Origin: Candidatus Latescibacterota bacterium | GTDB lineage: Bacteria > Latescibacterota > UBA2968 > UBA8231 | Direction: 5' to 3' | Assembly: GCA_022827835.1 (NCBI GenBank) | Contig: JAJEIO010000034.1 | Span: forward strand, 1 to 62,083 | DNA: 62,083 bases | Part shown: positions 38,426 through 48,221 of the stretch, one piece after another | Numbering within the stretch: the first letter of the stretch is position 1 | How the letters are laid out: each line of letters opens with the position of its first letter | Program-made: the position numbers and the translations under genes | Notes under the pieces: model-generated | The model's database searches: none | What the model was told of the DNA's origin: nothing | What the model saw: only the letters and a program-made list of their open reading frames with translations

Positions 38426-41305
38426 TCACAGACTCGCGAATATCGACAGAAACGCCAATCCCGCGACCCGCGTCTCCCGCTCTCGCTCAGTCACCTCCAA
38501 AGAACGCCTATCAAAGCGTAACCCAAGTTGGGTCGTCAATTCGTAGCCTAGATACTCCCGCTGATTGCTCAATTGCGCCGCCCACACCGTGCCGCGAAAG
38601 TCCCCCGTCAGCACATTTTCCACTAGAACCTTTTCGTCCTGCAACAACTCGAAAAACAGCCGCTGCTCAAACCCCAGTTCAAGCTCTGAATCCCGCATCA
38701 CGGGAAAGCGGACCAACAGCGACCCGATCCCGTCCCAAGAACGGCGGCGACGCTCGGCCAAAGAAAAGGGCGATTGGCTGAGAAATTCGCTTTTGAGTCG
38801 GGGCAAAATTGCCACCGCGCCCCACGCGAAGACACCGTCAATCTTGTCGATCAATCCCACAAAACCAGAAGTCTCGCGGCCATTGCGGCCCAACGGCCCC
38901 AGAGAACCAAGTTGCGCGTCGCGCTGGTGCCACCAGTCCCATTTGAAACGGTGCTTAGTCTTCCAGCGCCGTGGACTGGCATACTGCCACTCAGCGTAAA
39001 ACGTATTGATCCAAGTATCTTCTGCCCCCAGCAAATCGGGCACGGCGATATGCTGCCCGCTCGTCTGTCCTGCGGCCCCGAATTCGAGCGTCGGCACGAT
39101 CCACTGCGATAGCGGGTCGGGGATGGTGTCTGCGGCCTTCTTCAGCATGTCAAAGACCCGCACCCGACCGCGACCGGGCCAATCCCGTTCAAAGGTAAAG
39201 AGACCGTAGGCAGTGTGATTTTTGCGGTCAACTTGCCGCATATCCTGACGCAGATAGCCGGCGGAGAGGCGGATTTCAGGGTTGACCTCCACGCTGGCGT
39301 AGGCGTTGTAGCCCCAGTGGTCCTTCTTGTAGGGATAGTCGGGCAAGTCATCGTTTTCAAAGCGCTCGGCCCAACCGTTGTTGTTGAGGTCAATGCCAAA
39401 GAGAAACTCCGGCCGGTCCGAGTGGTGGCGCAGAAAAGGCTCTTCGTAGTCGGGGAAGAAATTCTCCCGGTCTCCGTTGCTGTTCTGATTGAAGTCGGAG
39501 ATGAAATCGCCGTTCTCGTCGTACCCGGGAAAGACCGCCGGGTCGGGCACGCCGTCCGAGCGCACTTGGAAGCCGCCCAGCGCGGTCGATTGCGGCGGCA
39601 CCAATCCGCCCTGGAAAAATCGCTTCTGGTCGGGGTGGCGGTCCTGATCGTCGTTGTCCTCGACGAAATCGTAGAGCTTGTCGGTGGCTTCGGGCGAATA
39701 GTCAACCAAGCCGCGGCTGTCCACCGGCTTGAAGCTGGTGGCGTAGGCGTCGTCCATGCCAAAGCCTTCAAGGGAGAAGCGCCAAGGGTCTGCGTGCCGC
39801 ACGAGATTGAACAGCCAGCCGACCGCGTGCTCGTCGCCTTGGATCCCCGAAAACGAGCGATGCGATTCGCGCGTCGTCGAAGGGAATTGGCGGTACTGGG
39901 TACTGACGTTGAATTCGCCGTACAAGTCGAAGCCCCACCAGTCGCGCACCTCGGCAGTAATACCGGCGATCTGCGAGGCCGTCGGCAGGCCGTAGTCAAA
40001 GACGACTTCGCGCGGATTGAGTTGGTTCTTGACATTGCCAGCGGCCCGCGTCACCACCAAAAACTCCGGGATGCCGATGCGGCTGTTCTGCCGGTCGGAG
40101 GCCACTTCGATCCGGTAGTCATTGGCCAGCACAAAGCGGAAGCGCACGTTTTTGACGCGAGTGATGGCGTCGTCGGCCTCATCCAGCCCCAGATCTAATT
40201 GGCGCTGCAAGGCCAAGCGCAAGGTGCCCTCCTCGCTCTCGCCCTCTTCGGCAGCCAACGCGTACTGCAGCACAATGCTCTCCGCCCCATCGGCCCGCAA
40301 GAACCCACCGCGCTCCTCCCCGCCCTCTATCACCGGCGCAAAGCCAATGCTGCCGCCCGTGAACGTGGTGTCCTTAAAGACCATCCGTACGCCGCCTTCG
40401 ACCGGCACCTCGCGCTGGAGCGCCGTGGTAATCTCCACCTCCGTGCTGAACAACACCGGCCCACCTTCGCCGTCTGCGGGCGAATCATCGGACAGCCGCA
40501 CGATCAGCTTGTTGAGCCTCCTACCTAACTGCCCGGTCGTCAGCACCCCTTTGAGCGGATTACCTTCGAAACTCTCGCGGTTGCCGGCCCCATTGTGGGC
40601 ATTGACCAACGTCAGTCCCAAGGTCGCATTAGCCCCCAAATCGGCCTCTATACGCCCAGCAATCAAGCTGGTAAAATTATCCTGCGAAGCCGTCGGAATA
40701 TCCGGGTCGATCTCGATGATGGGCAGGCTCGGGCGCGAAAACAAACCAGTGAAGCGCAAATGCCGCGCGTCAAAGCTCGTCACAACCCCATTAAAACCGA
40801 CCTTGCGGAAGGTCATCGGCGTCAGAGTAGCGAATATCTCGTCGCCGATCATCAGCGAGTAGTTGTAGTCGCCGCTCGCATCCGAGGAGATGATCAGCCG
40901 GTTGAACCAAGTGGCGTAGCGCCGCTCTTTGGTCAATTGGCTGCTCTCGACCGTGCGCGCCTGAGTCTGTCGCCAGTCGTACACCAGCCAGCCGCGCGAG
41001 ATCAGCTTGCCGTACGTGTCGTAGAAATACGTGCCCTCTTGGTTGCGGTCGATGTAGCGCCGATACGGCTCGGTGGCATAGTTGGTGTAGCGCCACTGGC
41101 GGCGGCCGTACTCGTCGAACAACTCCTGCGGCATGTACCAGCGCATAACCGTGGGATCCAAAGCGCCCATCAGCACACTTGGCCCTTGGGCATTAAAGCG
41201 GACTTCGCCTCTTTCCTGCCGCCCCAAGCGGGAGCCGTAATCCGTCTGGGCTCCAGCCTGCAAGGCCAGTGCCAAAACCAACGCTATGTTAGCTATCCAA
41301 CGCAC
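38426..41305 (-). CDS. Surface/outer-membrane protein family B (B2), beta-barrel-like
   Basis: The protein has 959 residues with a signal peptide (MRWIANIALVLALALQAGAQ). The family signature at the N-terminus is SVLMGALDPTVMRWYMPQEL, then YFYDTYGKLISRGWLVYDWRQ. The middle is acidic with Ca-loop-like DFNQNSNGDREN and FLFGIDLNNNGWAERFEND. The C-terminal 300 residues alternate polar and hydrophobic residues with aromatic girdles (YLGYELTTQLGLRFDRR), as in outer-membrane barrels. It is a paralogue of the gene at 42906-45686. The isomerase gene between them ends 3 bp before its start, so all are probably one operon. The function is unknown; an export port or surface anchor for family A proteins is my inference. 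Confidence 0.65.
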   Translation of the reverse strand: MRWIANIALVLALALQAGAQTDYGSRLGRQERGEVRFNAQGPSVLMGALDPTVMRWYMPQELFDEYGRRQWRYTNYATEPYRRYIDRNQEGTYFYDTYGKLISRGWLVYDWRQTQARTVESSQLTKERRYATWFNRLIISSDASGDYNYSLMIGDEIFATLTPMTFRKVGFNGVVTSFDARHLRFTGLFSRPSLPIIEIDPDIPTASQDNFTSLIAGRIEADLGANATLGLTLVNAHNGAGNRESFEGNPLKGVLTTGQLGRRLNKLIVRLSDDSPADGEGGPVLFSTEVEITTALQREVPVEGGVRMVFKDTTFTGGSIGFAPVIEGGEERGGFLRADGAESIVLQYALAAEEGESEEGTLRLALQRQLDLGLDEADDAITRVKNVRFRFVLANDYRIEVASDRQNSRIGIPEFLVVTRAAGNVKNQLNPREVVFDYGLPTASQIAGITAEVRDWWGFDLYGEFNVSTQYRQFPSTTRESHRSFSGIQGDEHAVGWLFNLVRHADPWRFSLEGFGMDDAYATSFKPVDSRGLVDYSPEATDKLYDFVEDNDDQDRHPDQKRFFQGGLVPPQSTALGGFQVRSDGVPDPAVFPGYDENGDFISDFNQNSNGDRENFFPDYEEPFLRHHSDRPEFLFGIDLNNNGWAERFENDDLPDYPYKKDHWGYNAYASVEVNPEIRLSAGYLRQDMRQVDRKNHTAYGLFTFERDWPGRGRVRVFDMLKKAADTIPDPLSQWIVPTLEFGAAGQTSGQHIAVPDLLGAEDTWINTFYAEWQYASPRRWKTKHRFKWDWWHQRDAQLGSLGPLGRNGRETSGFVGLIDKIDGVFAWGAVAILPRLKSEFLSQSPFSLAERRRRSWDGIGSLLVRFPVMRDSELELGFEQRLFFELLQDEKVLVENVLTGDFRGTVWAAQLSNQREYLGYELTTQLGLRFDRRSLEVTERERETRVAGLAFLSIFASL

Positions 41306-41308
41306 AGT

Positions 41309-42901
41309 TCACAGTTTCTCCAAACTGCCCTCGACAATTTCCACCGGATACTTATTCCGCAAATTGCGCACGAACCGCACGTAATCTCTTTTCGACTTGT
41401 CGATCCGCACGTAGGCCCGAGCGCGGCGCTGAGATTCGGCGTTATACGGGACCTGCTCACGCGTGCGCTCCAGCACCTTGAAGACCGAATAGCCCCGCTC
41501 GGTCTTCAACGGCCCGCCCACCTCACCGACGGCTACCTCCTGCACAGCAGCAGACAACACGGGGAACAGCCCCTGGGTATAGGCATTGAGCTGCATCTGG
41601 CCGCCGTGGTGCAAGCTGCCCTCGCGCCGGGTATGGCGCTGGGCCAACGCTGCGGCATCGCCCCCCGCTCGTAGCTCATCCCCCAAGCGCTGAGCTAGCG
41701 AATCCGACGCCACCAAAATCTCGACGATGGTCGTAACCTCGGGCCGAGCGAATTTTTCGGGATGCGCGTCGTAGAAATCGCGCACCTCTTCTTCGGTCAC
41801 ACTCACGTATTGATCAACCTCCCGTCGGCGCAACGCGCTGAGCATCAACTCCTCGCTCTTAAACGCCACGGTCTCTTTAAAACGCGCATCCTCTGCGAGA
41901 CCAGCCGCCTCAATCTCGGCGCTCACGAACAGATCGGGCAGCACCCGGCGGTGCAAAAATTCGGCCACGTGCGCACTGTCGGCCGCCTGTAAACTCCTAC
42001 CGGTGAGAAGCTCGTACGCCTCTAAAAAACCGCTGACAGTGAGTTCGCCGCCCCGATACGCGCAGAGCACTTCGGCTTGGTCCGCCATGATCCCGTTCTC
42101 GACGAGCCGTTGGATCGCCGCCGGGCGCGGCACCGGTGCGTACGCTTGCACGAGCGAATCGCGGAGCGCCTGCAACCGCTCCTCGCGCTTTTGCACCGTC
42201 AGTTCCTCGACAATGATCTGCTCCGACGCGCTCAGCGGCGCTGGAATCTCGTCGAGAACTTTATAGATCACGTAAAAGTCCTCGTGGCTAAACACTTCGC
42301 GCACTGGCGCGGAAACTCCCCCTATCGCCAGATCGAGCACCTGCTCGACCGTCTCCGCCGACATCTGGTCACGCGTCTGGTATATGCCAGTGTCACCACC
42401 CCGCGCGGCAGTCCGCTCGTGAACCGAGTGCGCGCTGGCCAGTTCGTGGAAATCAACCCCTGCGGCGAGTTGTTCGGTGATCGCACCTGCTTCCTCCAAG
42501 CTCTCGACCATAATGCCGCCCAAGCGCAGAGCGCGGTGCCGACCGCTCTCTCGGTAGTACCGCTCTATTTTCTCGGGGGTAATCTCGATCTTGGCGACGA
42601 CCTCGCGCTCCATGTACAGCGCCATCAGCCGAGCGCGTTTGAAGCGGGCCAGTTCGCCTTTGAACCAACTGTCTTCAGCCATATTAGCAGCGTCTGCTTC
42701 GCGCAGGAGCAGCTTCTTGTCGATCAGGCTTTCGAGCACTTGGCGCGGGCCTCCCTCTTTCATCCCAGCGGGAATCCGCGCGTCAAACTCCCTGAACTCC
42801 GACGCAGTAATCGGCTCGCCACCCACTTGGGCCAACACCAGCTCCTCAGGCTCTTGGGCGCAACCCAAGGCTACAATCACTAGCAAGCAAAAGCGCAACA
42901 C
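41309..42901 (-). CDS. SurA/PpiD-like lipoprotein peptidyl-prolyl isomerase
   Basis: 530 residues from GTG 42901, chosen because GGAG lies 7 bp upstream and the lipobox leader LRFCLLVIVALGC follows at once; longer frames read into the previous gene. An N-terminal chaperone-like domain has VGGEPITASEFREFDAR. Two parvulin-type domains are suggested (RALRLGGIMVES .. GGDTGIYQTRDQM, and TTIVEILVASDS .. LHHGGQMQLNAYTQG). Such proteins help outer-membrane proteins fold in the periplasm. Its location between the two family B barrel-like genes, 4 bp after one and 3 bp before the other, suggests a dedicated chaperone for them. Confidence 0.8.
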   Translation of the reverse strand: MLRFCLLVIVALGCAQEPEELVLAQVGGEPITASEFREFDARIPAGMKEGGPRQVLESLIDKKLLLREADAANMAEDSWFKGELARFKRARLMALYMEREVVAKIEITPEKIERYYRESGRHRALRLGGIMVESLEEAGAITEQLAAGVDFHELASAHSVHERTAARGGDTGIYQTRDQMSAETVEQVLDLAIGGVSAPVREVFSHEDFYVIYKVLDEIPAPLSASEQIIVEELTVQKREERLQALRDSLVQAYAPVPRPAAIQRLVENGIMADQAEVLCAYRGGELTVSGFLEAYELLTGRSLQAADSAHVAEFLHRRVLPDLFVSAEIEAAGLAEDARFKETVAFKSEELMLSALRRREVDQYVSVTEEEVRDFYDAHPEKFARPEVTTIVEILVASDSLAQRLGDELRAGGDAAALAQRHTRREGSLHHGGQMQLNAYTQGLFPVLSAAVQEVAVGEVGGPLKTERGYSVFKVLERTREQVPYNAESQRRARAYVRIDKSKRDYVRFVRNLRNKYPVEIVEGSLEKL

Positions 42902-42905
42902 GGCC

Positions 42906-45686
42906 TCACTCCAGACCGGCAAATACTGTGATAAAGGTCGTGGTCTCATTCTTACCCTTGTCGTCCGTTGTGAAAACGCCTGGCCGGTCGCTGTCCTCAA
43001 TCACTCGTTCACTAAGGATGCGGCCAAAGCGCAGACCCGCTTGCGTGGTCAGCCGGTACCCCTGGTAATCGGAAGTCGTCGAGAGCTGCACCGCGATGTG
43101 AGTCGAGCGCCAGTCCCCTGTCTCCTGCAAAAGCCCCGCCGCCCTCAGCGCGTCCTCGTCCTGCACTCGGTCGCGAAACCACAACTGCTCCACGCCGGAT
43201 TCTATAACCGTGCGCCGCATGACCGGCAAGCGGGCGATCAACTGCAAGGTCAGCGCCCATTCCTCGCGCCGCTCCTCGTCAGCGACAAAGGGCGTCTGCC
43301 GCAAAAACTCGCTCTTGCACCTCGGCTGCAAGTCAAAGCGGCCGAGGCCGTATATGTAGTCCACCTTGTTGATTAGCCCCAAGAAACTCGCAGTACTTTC
43401 CAGCGGACGGCCAATGCTGTCGCGTGGATCCTCGGCGTTTTGCTGGAAGCGCTCCCACTTGAATTTGTTGACCACGTTCAGCCCCTCGATGCCTTGATAA
43501 TCGAATTGCGCGTACGCGGTATTGATCCAAGTGTCCTGCGCCGCCAAGAGGTCGCGCACCACCGGCTGGATCGGCGCGCCGACAAAGGGGGTCGGCTCGC
43601 GCCGGGCGTCGGGAATGGTGTCCTGGGCCTGCTTGAGCATGTTGAAAACCCGCAAGTGTCCCAAGTCCGCGTAGTCCCGATCCAGCGTGAACATCGCGTA
43701 ATTGGTCTCATTGAACGCATCGGTCGCCTGCGATTGCTCGTCCGTGCGCCCGAGGGTCAGCCGCATATCCGGCGCGAGATGGATGCCGCCGAAAACATTG
43801 TACCCCCGACGGTCCGGCTTGTACGGATAATCGGGTAGATCGTCGTCTTCGAAGCGGTCGATCCAATTGTTGTTATTCAAATCAATGCCAAAAAGAAATT
43901 CCGGCCGATCGACGTTGTAGCGCAGAAACGGCTCGTCGTAGTCGGGAATGATGTTGGCCGCAGTGGCGTTATCGTTCTGGTTGAAGTCGGAGATGAAGTC
44001 GTTGTTCTGGTCCCAGCCGGGAAAAATCGACCGGTCGTTAGTCGAGCCAAAGCGGATCCAGTCGGGGAAGCGGTCTTGGTCGTCATTGTCATCGACGAAC
44101 TCGTACAAGTGCCGCTGGGTATTGTCGTATTGCACGTCGCCCGTGGCACTGACCAAGAAGGCAGTCGTCGAATAGGCTTCGTCAATGGCGTAGGCTTCGC
44201 CGTAGAAAAAGTAGGGGAACACATTGCGCGAGACATTGAAGTACCAAGCGTCGGACCCCTCGGAGGAAACCGCGTGTTCTTCGCCTTCGTTGAACAGCGC
44301 GGCATTGGGAAATTGGAAATAGCGCTTGTTGCGATCCCACTCGCCGTAGAAGTCAAAGCCGAGCACCCCCGTGCCCTCAATGGTAAAGCCGCCGACTAGA
44401 TTGGCCGTCGGCAGGCCGTAGGAAAACTCAATCCGCTGCAAGTTCGTAATGTCCGCGACATTGCCCTCGGCCCGCCGCACCGCAATCAACGCTGGTTGCG
44501 CGGCGTCGATCACCTCGGCGGTCAGTGGCGGAGGTGGTGCGCCGCGCAAGCCCGTCTGGCGATCGGACCATATCTCTACCTTAAAGTCGTTAGCCAGCAC
44601 GTAGTTGAAATCTACTCCGACAATCGTCGTCGGATCTGGACCAACATAACCCGGATCGTTGAAGTCGTAGTTCACGATGATCCGCTCTGGGCCGTCCGCA
44701 GCCAGAAAGCCCGGACGCCGGAATCCGCCGAAGACGACCGGCCACTGCGAGCCGGGCCGGACCACCTCCTGCAAGGTATAAACCGTCTCTCTGCCGGTGT
44801 CGAAGTCGCGGCTGGTAATCCGCACGTCGTGGCTGAACAACGCCGCACCCCCTTCGTTGTCATCGGGCGAGTCGTCGCTCAGGATCACTGCAATCGCCGT
44901 CAGCGGTGCCGTGCTTTGCCCAGCAGTGAGGCTGCCAGCGACCAAATCGCCGTTGAACATGTCGAGCAGCGTATTGCCATTGCTGGCGTCCATCACTTGG
45001 GCACCAATCTCGACGAAATCACCAACCTGAAAGGTCGCCCGCCCGCCGAATAACGAAGTGATGTTGGTCTGCGTCACCGGCTCAGTGATCCCGCCCGAAA
45101 GTTGGGTGGACCCGCGGATTGGCTCGCTGATGCGCGAGGCGAGGATCGTCGCCTGATACTTGTCCGAGGCAAAGTCCACCTGTACCCCATTGAAATCCGG
45201 CTTGGAAAACGTCATCGGCGTCAGCGTCGTGCGAATCCGGTCGCCAACCGTGATCGCGTAGTTGTACTGCCCCTGCGAATCGCCGCTGATGGTCACCGCG
45301 TTGAACCAGCGATTGAAGCGCGTACTCTGGAAAATGCCACTGCCCAAGGGCTGCGGCTGGAACTGACGCCAGTCGTAGATCAGCCAACCACGCGTGGTGA
45401 AGTTGCCGTACACATCGTAGAAGTAGTCGCCCTCGCGGGTGGTGTTGACGTAGCGCTCATACGGGGTGCGGGCGTAGTTGGAGTACTCCCACTGACGCCA
45501 ACCGTAGTCCACAAAGAGTTCCTGCGGCACGTACCACTTTTTAACCGATGGATCGAGCGCCCCAAAGAGCACGCCCGGACCAGTCGGCTCAAAGGTGACA
45601 GCCCCACCGCGCTGGACATCGGTCTGCCCCCAGGTCGGGACGCCCACCATCAGCACCAGCCCCAAGATGACGAAACATTTTCTCAT
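42906..45686 (-). CDS. Surface/outer-membrane protein family B (B1), beta-barrel-like
   Basis: 926 residues from ATG 45686, where the signal peptide begins (MRKCFVILGLVLMVGVPTWG); the upstream extension overlaps the previous gene. It shares with B2 the N-terminal GVLFGALDPSVKKWYVPQEL, YFYDVYGNFTTRGWLIYDWRQ, the acidic FLFGIDLNNNNWIDRFEDD and LRVFNMLKQAQDTIPD. The last 250 residues have barrel-like strands and end TTFITVFAGLE. It follows the family A1 gene by 16 bp and precedes the isomerase gene by 4 bp. It probably lies in the outer membrane. No named family is recognised. Confidence 0.65.
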   Translation of the reverse strand: MRKCFVILGLVLMVGVPTWGQTDVQRGGAVTFEPTGPGVLFGALDPSVKKWYVPQELFVDYGWRQWEYSNYARTPYERYVNTTREGDYFYDVYGNFTTRGWLIYDWRQFQPQPLGSGIFQSTRFNRWFNAVTISGDSQGQYNYAITVGDRIRTTLTPMTFSKPDFNGVQVDFASDKYQATILASRISEPIRGSTQLSGGITEPVTQTNITSLFGGRATFQVGDFVEIGAQVMDASNGNTLLDMFNGDLVAGSLTAGQSTAPLTAIAVILSDDSPDDNEGGAALFSHDVRITSRDFDTGRETVYTLQEVVRPGSQWPVVFGGFRRPGFLAADGPERIIVNYDFNDPGYVGPDPTTIVGVDFNYVLANDFKVEIWSDRQTGLRGAPPPPLTAEVIDAAQPALIAVRRAEGNVADITNLQRIEFSYGLPTANLVGGFTIEGTGVLGFDFYGEWDRNKRYFQFPNAALFNEGEEHAVSSEGSDAWYFNVSRNVFPYFFYGEAYAIDEAYSTTAFLVSATGDVQYDNTQRHLYEFVDDNDDQDRFPDWIRFGSTNDRSIFPGWDQNNDFISDFNQNDNATAANIIPDYDEPFLRYNVDRPEFLFGIDLNNNNWIDRFEDDDLPDYPYKPDRRGYNVFGGIHLAPDMRLTLGRTDEQSQATDAFNETNYAMFTLDRDYADLGHLRVFNMLKQAQDTIPDARREPTPFVGAPIQPVVRDLLAAQDTWINTAYAQFDYQGIEGLNVVNKFKWERFQQNAEDPRDSIGRPLESTASFLGLINKVDYIYGLGRFDLQPRCKSEFLRQTPFVADEERREEWALTLQLIARLPVMRRTVIESGVEQLWFRDRVQDEDALRAAGLLQETGDWRSTHIAVQLSTTSDYQGYRLTTQAGLRFGRILSERVIEDSDRPGVFTTDDKGKNETTTFITVFAGLE

Positions 45687-45702
45687 AGCGTGTATTTTCC
45701 GT

Positions 45703-47967
45703 TCAGTATGCCACCACAACCGCAGCGACCGCTCTAGCTTGGCCCGTCTTGGCGTCCAGCGCGACGCTGAACACGTAGTTACCCGGCGGCACCAGCCGAC
45801 CCGCGTCGTCGCGCCCATCCCAAAGCCGGGCAAAGCGCCCACTCTGATCCAGCGCGTCGTACAGATGCCGCACCGGCCGGCCAGCCAGATCGAAAATCGC
45901 AACCCGCAGCGGCGTGGGACGCCCTACATTGGTCAAGTCGTATTGCAGCTCGGCCTGATCATTGACATCGTCCCCATTGGGAGTAAAGACCGACGGCTGG
46001 GCGCGCACGTTGATCAGCAGTTCGCCGGAGATGGGTACCTTCACCGACAGATTGCCCTCAAAAGGCGTCCCCAGCGCCTGCGTGTCCGGGTCGCCCTCCC
46101 CCAAATCGGCCGCATTACCAGCCACGACGCTCTGCCCCAACTGGCCCTCAGATTCGGTATTAAACACTTGGGCGCTAAACGTGGTGCCGAAGCGCAGAAC
46201 CGCATTCTCAAAACTCACCCGCAACTCCGCGTCATCCTCACCCACAGTCGGAAACTCAATGGCAAAAGCGTCGTCGGCCACCTCTACGACTGCAAAGTCG
46301 CCGCGTACCACGGGCAACGCGTCGAGCACCGCGCCGCTGAAATCCGCTTCCAGCACGTCGCCCTCGAGCGGCCTTATCTGTACCGCACCGACCCGTTCCA
46401 CCCGGAGCGGAGTGGCGATCCGCAAGCGATTAAAACCCCGATCTTGACCGCTGCGGAACTTGCTCCGCACTGCGTAGGTGAAATCCGTCTGCTCACCCAA
46501 AGCCGCGCTGCGGGGGCCGATCTCGGCGATCAATTCCTCGGCAAAGGGCGATGGCAGCACATCAAAGGAAAGCCCTCCAACGCCCGTGGCCGCTTCAAAG
46601 TCGTCGCTGAAAAACTCGATCATAAACTGGAAGTAGCGCCTCGGGCTTGGCGAGACGACAGGTCCGCCCGCGCCCTCAGTGCCCAAGTCCGCCAAGGAGA
46701 CGATGCTGCTCGCGGGATAGGGCGGCGACCACGCGCTCCAGTTGCTTACGTCGTTGCGAATCGTCGCCCGGTCGCCGCGTGGAAGTTTCTTGTAGTCGGC
46801 CTCGCTCAAAGTCACCTGCTCCCGCTCCTCCTGCGAAAGCGTATTAAACGCCTGCACGGCGTCGCGCAAATCCACTTCCTCGTTGTCGAGAACCTCCGCG
46901 ACCAGCGCTTGCAGTGCCTCGTCTTCAATGTCTTTGGCAAATTTCCACGGCACCCCCACTTCGCCCGAGCCCAGGCCGCTGCTGATCCCAGTGCCGCTAC
47001 TGACCCCAGCCCCATCCGACTGCAACCCAACATTGCCTCCGCCGACGCGGAAGATCTTCTCGCCAGGCCGCACCTTGTTGAATTCCACCGGCTCGGGATC
47101 AATGCCCGTGCGCGTGCGCACCGCAATCCGCGAGAGTTGCGGGTCGCCGACCTGCTCCTGCACCCAGCGCACATGGCCCAACAGCGCTAGATCGCCAAAG
47201 TCGAAGATGTTGGAGATATAGACGGCCTCGGGCACAAAGCCTGTGCCAAATACCTGGAACTCGGCGATGTCAAAACCGAGTGCCGTCAGGGATTTGAGCC
47301 GCACAAAGCGCACGTATTGCGGCGGGATGCGGATATCGACGACCGCCTCTTCGTTTTGGCCCTCCAGCGCCACGCTCGTGCGGATGGGCACCCCTTCGCG
47401 CTGAGTGTCCGGCGTACCGTCGTTGATGAATATCTCAAAGCTGCGCATGAAATCGTTCTGATATGGAAATGCCGGAGCGGGGAATTCAGGCGCGGCATTG
47501 CGCGGGAAGAAGCGGAAGCGATCAACGCCAAAGCGCGCACCCAAGTCCAAGTCGATGATCAGCCCCAAAACCTGGGCACTTTTGGCCCCGGCACTCAAGC
47601 GCAGATCGAGTCCGCTTTGGCCGTCGTTGTCGATGAGCTTAGCCAGTTCGCCGCGAACGTTGAGGTTGTTGGGCGAGGTGATCGAACCGCCGCGCGACTC
47701 GGTGTTGGCTCCGAGGGCGATATTCAGCGTGGTGTCGGCGCGCTGGGGAAAAATCCAGTCCGCAAAACCAGCGGCTGCAAAGTCAATAACGCCGCCGGGC
47801 GCGTTGGTGTTCTCAACACTTTGGGCACTGCGAATGACTTTGGCTTGGATCTCGCCGCCACCATCGCGCCAACTCAGTCCGCTCGCGCCGACGACTATGG
47901 TGTCGGCAGCGGCGGGCAGGACGCTAAAGGCGGCGATGAAAACGGCGCAAATAAGGGGATTTTTCAT
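45703..47967 (-). CDS. Surface protein family A (A1), head of the surface block
   Basis: The protein has 754 residues with a signal peptide (MKNPLICAVFIAAFSVLPAAA). A discoidin-like module is suggested (IIDLDLGARFGVDRFRFFPR .. FDIAEFQVFGTGF), followed by the family linker YISNIFDFGDLALLGHVRW, a LSEADYKKLPRGDRA unit like that repeated in A4, and WSAWSPPYP. The C-terminal domain has FTPNGDDVNDQAELQYDL and LVPPGNYVFSVAL and ends VVVAY. It is the most upstream gene of the block on the minus strand, so a promoter should lie in 47968-48221. Surface display is expected; the ligand is unknown. Confidence 0.75.
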   Translation of the reverse strand: MKNPLICAVFIAAFSVLPAAADTIVVGASGLSWRDGGGEIQAKVIRSAQSVENTNAPGGVIDFAAAGFADWIFPQRADTTLNIALGANTESRGGSITSPNNLNVRGELAKLIDNDGQSGLDLRLSAGAKSAQVLGLIIDLDLGARFGVDRFRFFPRNAAPEFPAPAFPYQNDFMRSFEIFINDGTPDTQREGVPIRTSVALEGQNEEAVVDIRIPPQYVRFVRLKSLTALGFDIAEFQVFGTGFVPEAVYISNIFDFGDLALLGHVRWVQEQVGDPQLSRIAVRTRTGIDPEPVEFNKVRPGEKIFRVGGGNVGLQSDGAGVSSGTGISSGLGSGEVGVPWKFAKDIEDEALQALVAEVLDNEEVDLRDAVQAFNTLSQEEREQVTLSEADYKKLPRGDRATIRNDVSNWSAWSPPYPASSIVSLADLGTEGAGGPVVSPSPRRYFQFMIEFFSDDFEAATGVGGLSFDVLPSPFAEELIAEIGPRSAALGEQTDFTYAVRSKFRSGQDRGFNRLRIATPLRVERVGAVQIRPLEGDVLEADFSGAVLDALPVVRGDFAVVEVADDAFAIEFPTVGEDDAELRVSFENAVLRFGTTFSAQVFNTESEGQLGQSVVAGNAADLGEGDPDTQALGTPFEGNLSVKVPISGELLINVRAQPSVFTPNGDDVNDQAELQYDLTNVGRPTPLRVAIFDLAGRPVRHLYDALDQSGRFARLWDGRDDAGRLVPPGNYVFSVALDAKTGQARAVAAVVVAY

Positions 47968-48172
47968 GGCTGTTTGTTACGCTTTTCCGCCGGACTTGTC
48001 AAGAATGAGCCGAGCAGGCGGCAGGGGAGAAAGGCACTCCCCCAAATGGCAAAGGCACCTAAGCAACCCATTGATGGATACTGTTCGACACAGCTTGAGC
48101 CGACCACAAGCCGCCCTATCAGACTGTCCGCTCTGGCATGGATATTGCATTACACGCACCGGAAGCCGCCTG

Positions 48173-48201
48173 TTGGTGGTTTTTAGTCCTTCGTTTATAT
48201 T
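48173..48201 (+). promoter_or_regulatory. Putative sigma-70 type promoter for the coiled-coil gene
   Basis: TTGGTG at 48173-48178, a 17-bp spacer and TATATT at 48196-48201 lie 20 bp ahead of ATG 48222. The rest of the gap 47968-48172 shows no gene. Confidence 0.45.
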
Positions 48202-48221
48202 TCCCGCTGAGGAGTCCTGCC

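Noticed and set aside
39215..41674. Two long plus-strand frames (327 and 359 codons)
   Set aside because: Antisense shadows of family B2 and the isomerase gene.
45595..47190. 531-codon plus-strand frame
   Set aside because: Antisense to family A1, which has a signal peptide and shared domain motifs; the long frame follows from GC bias.
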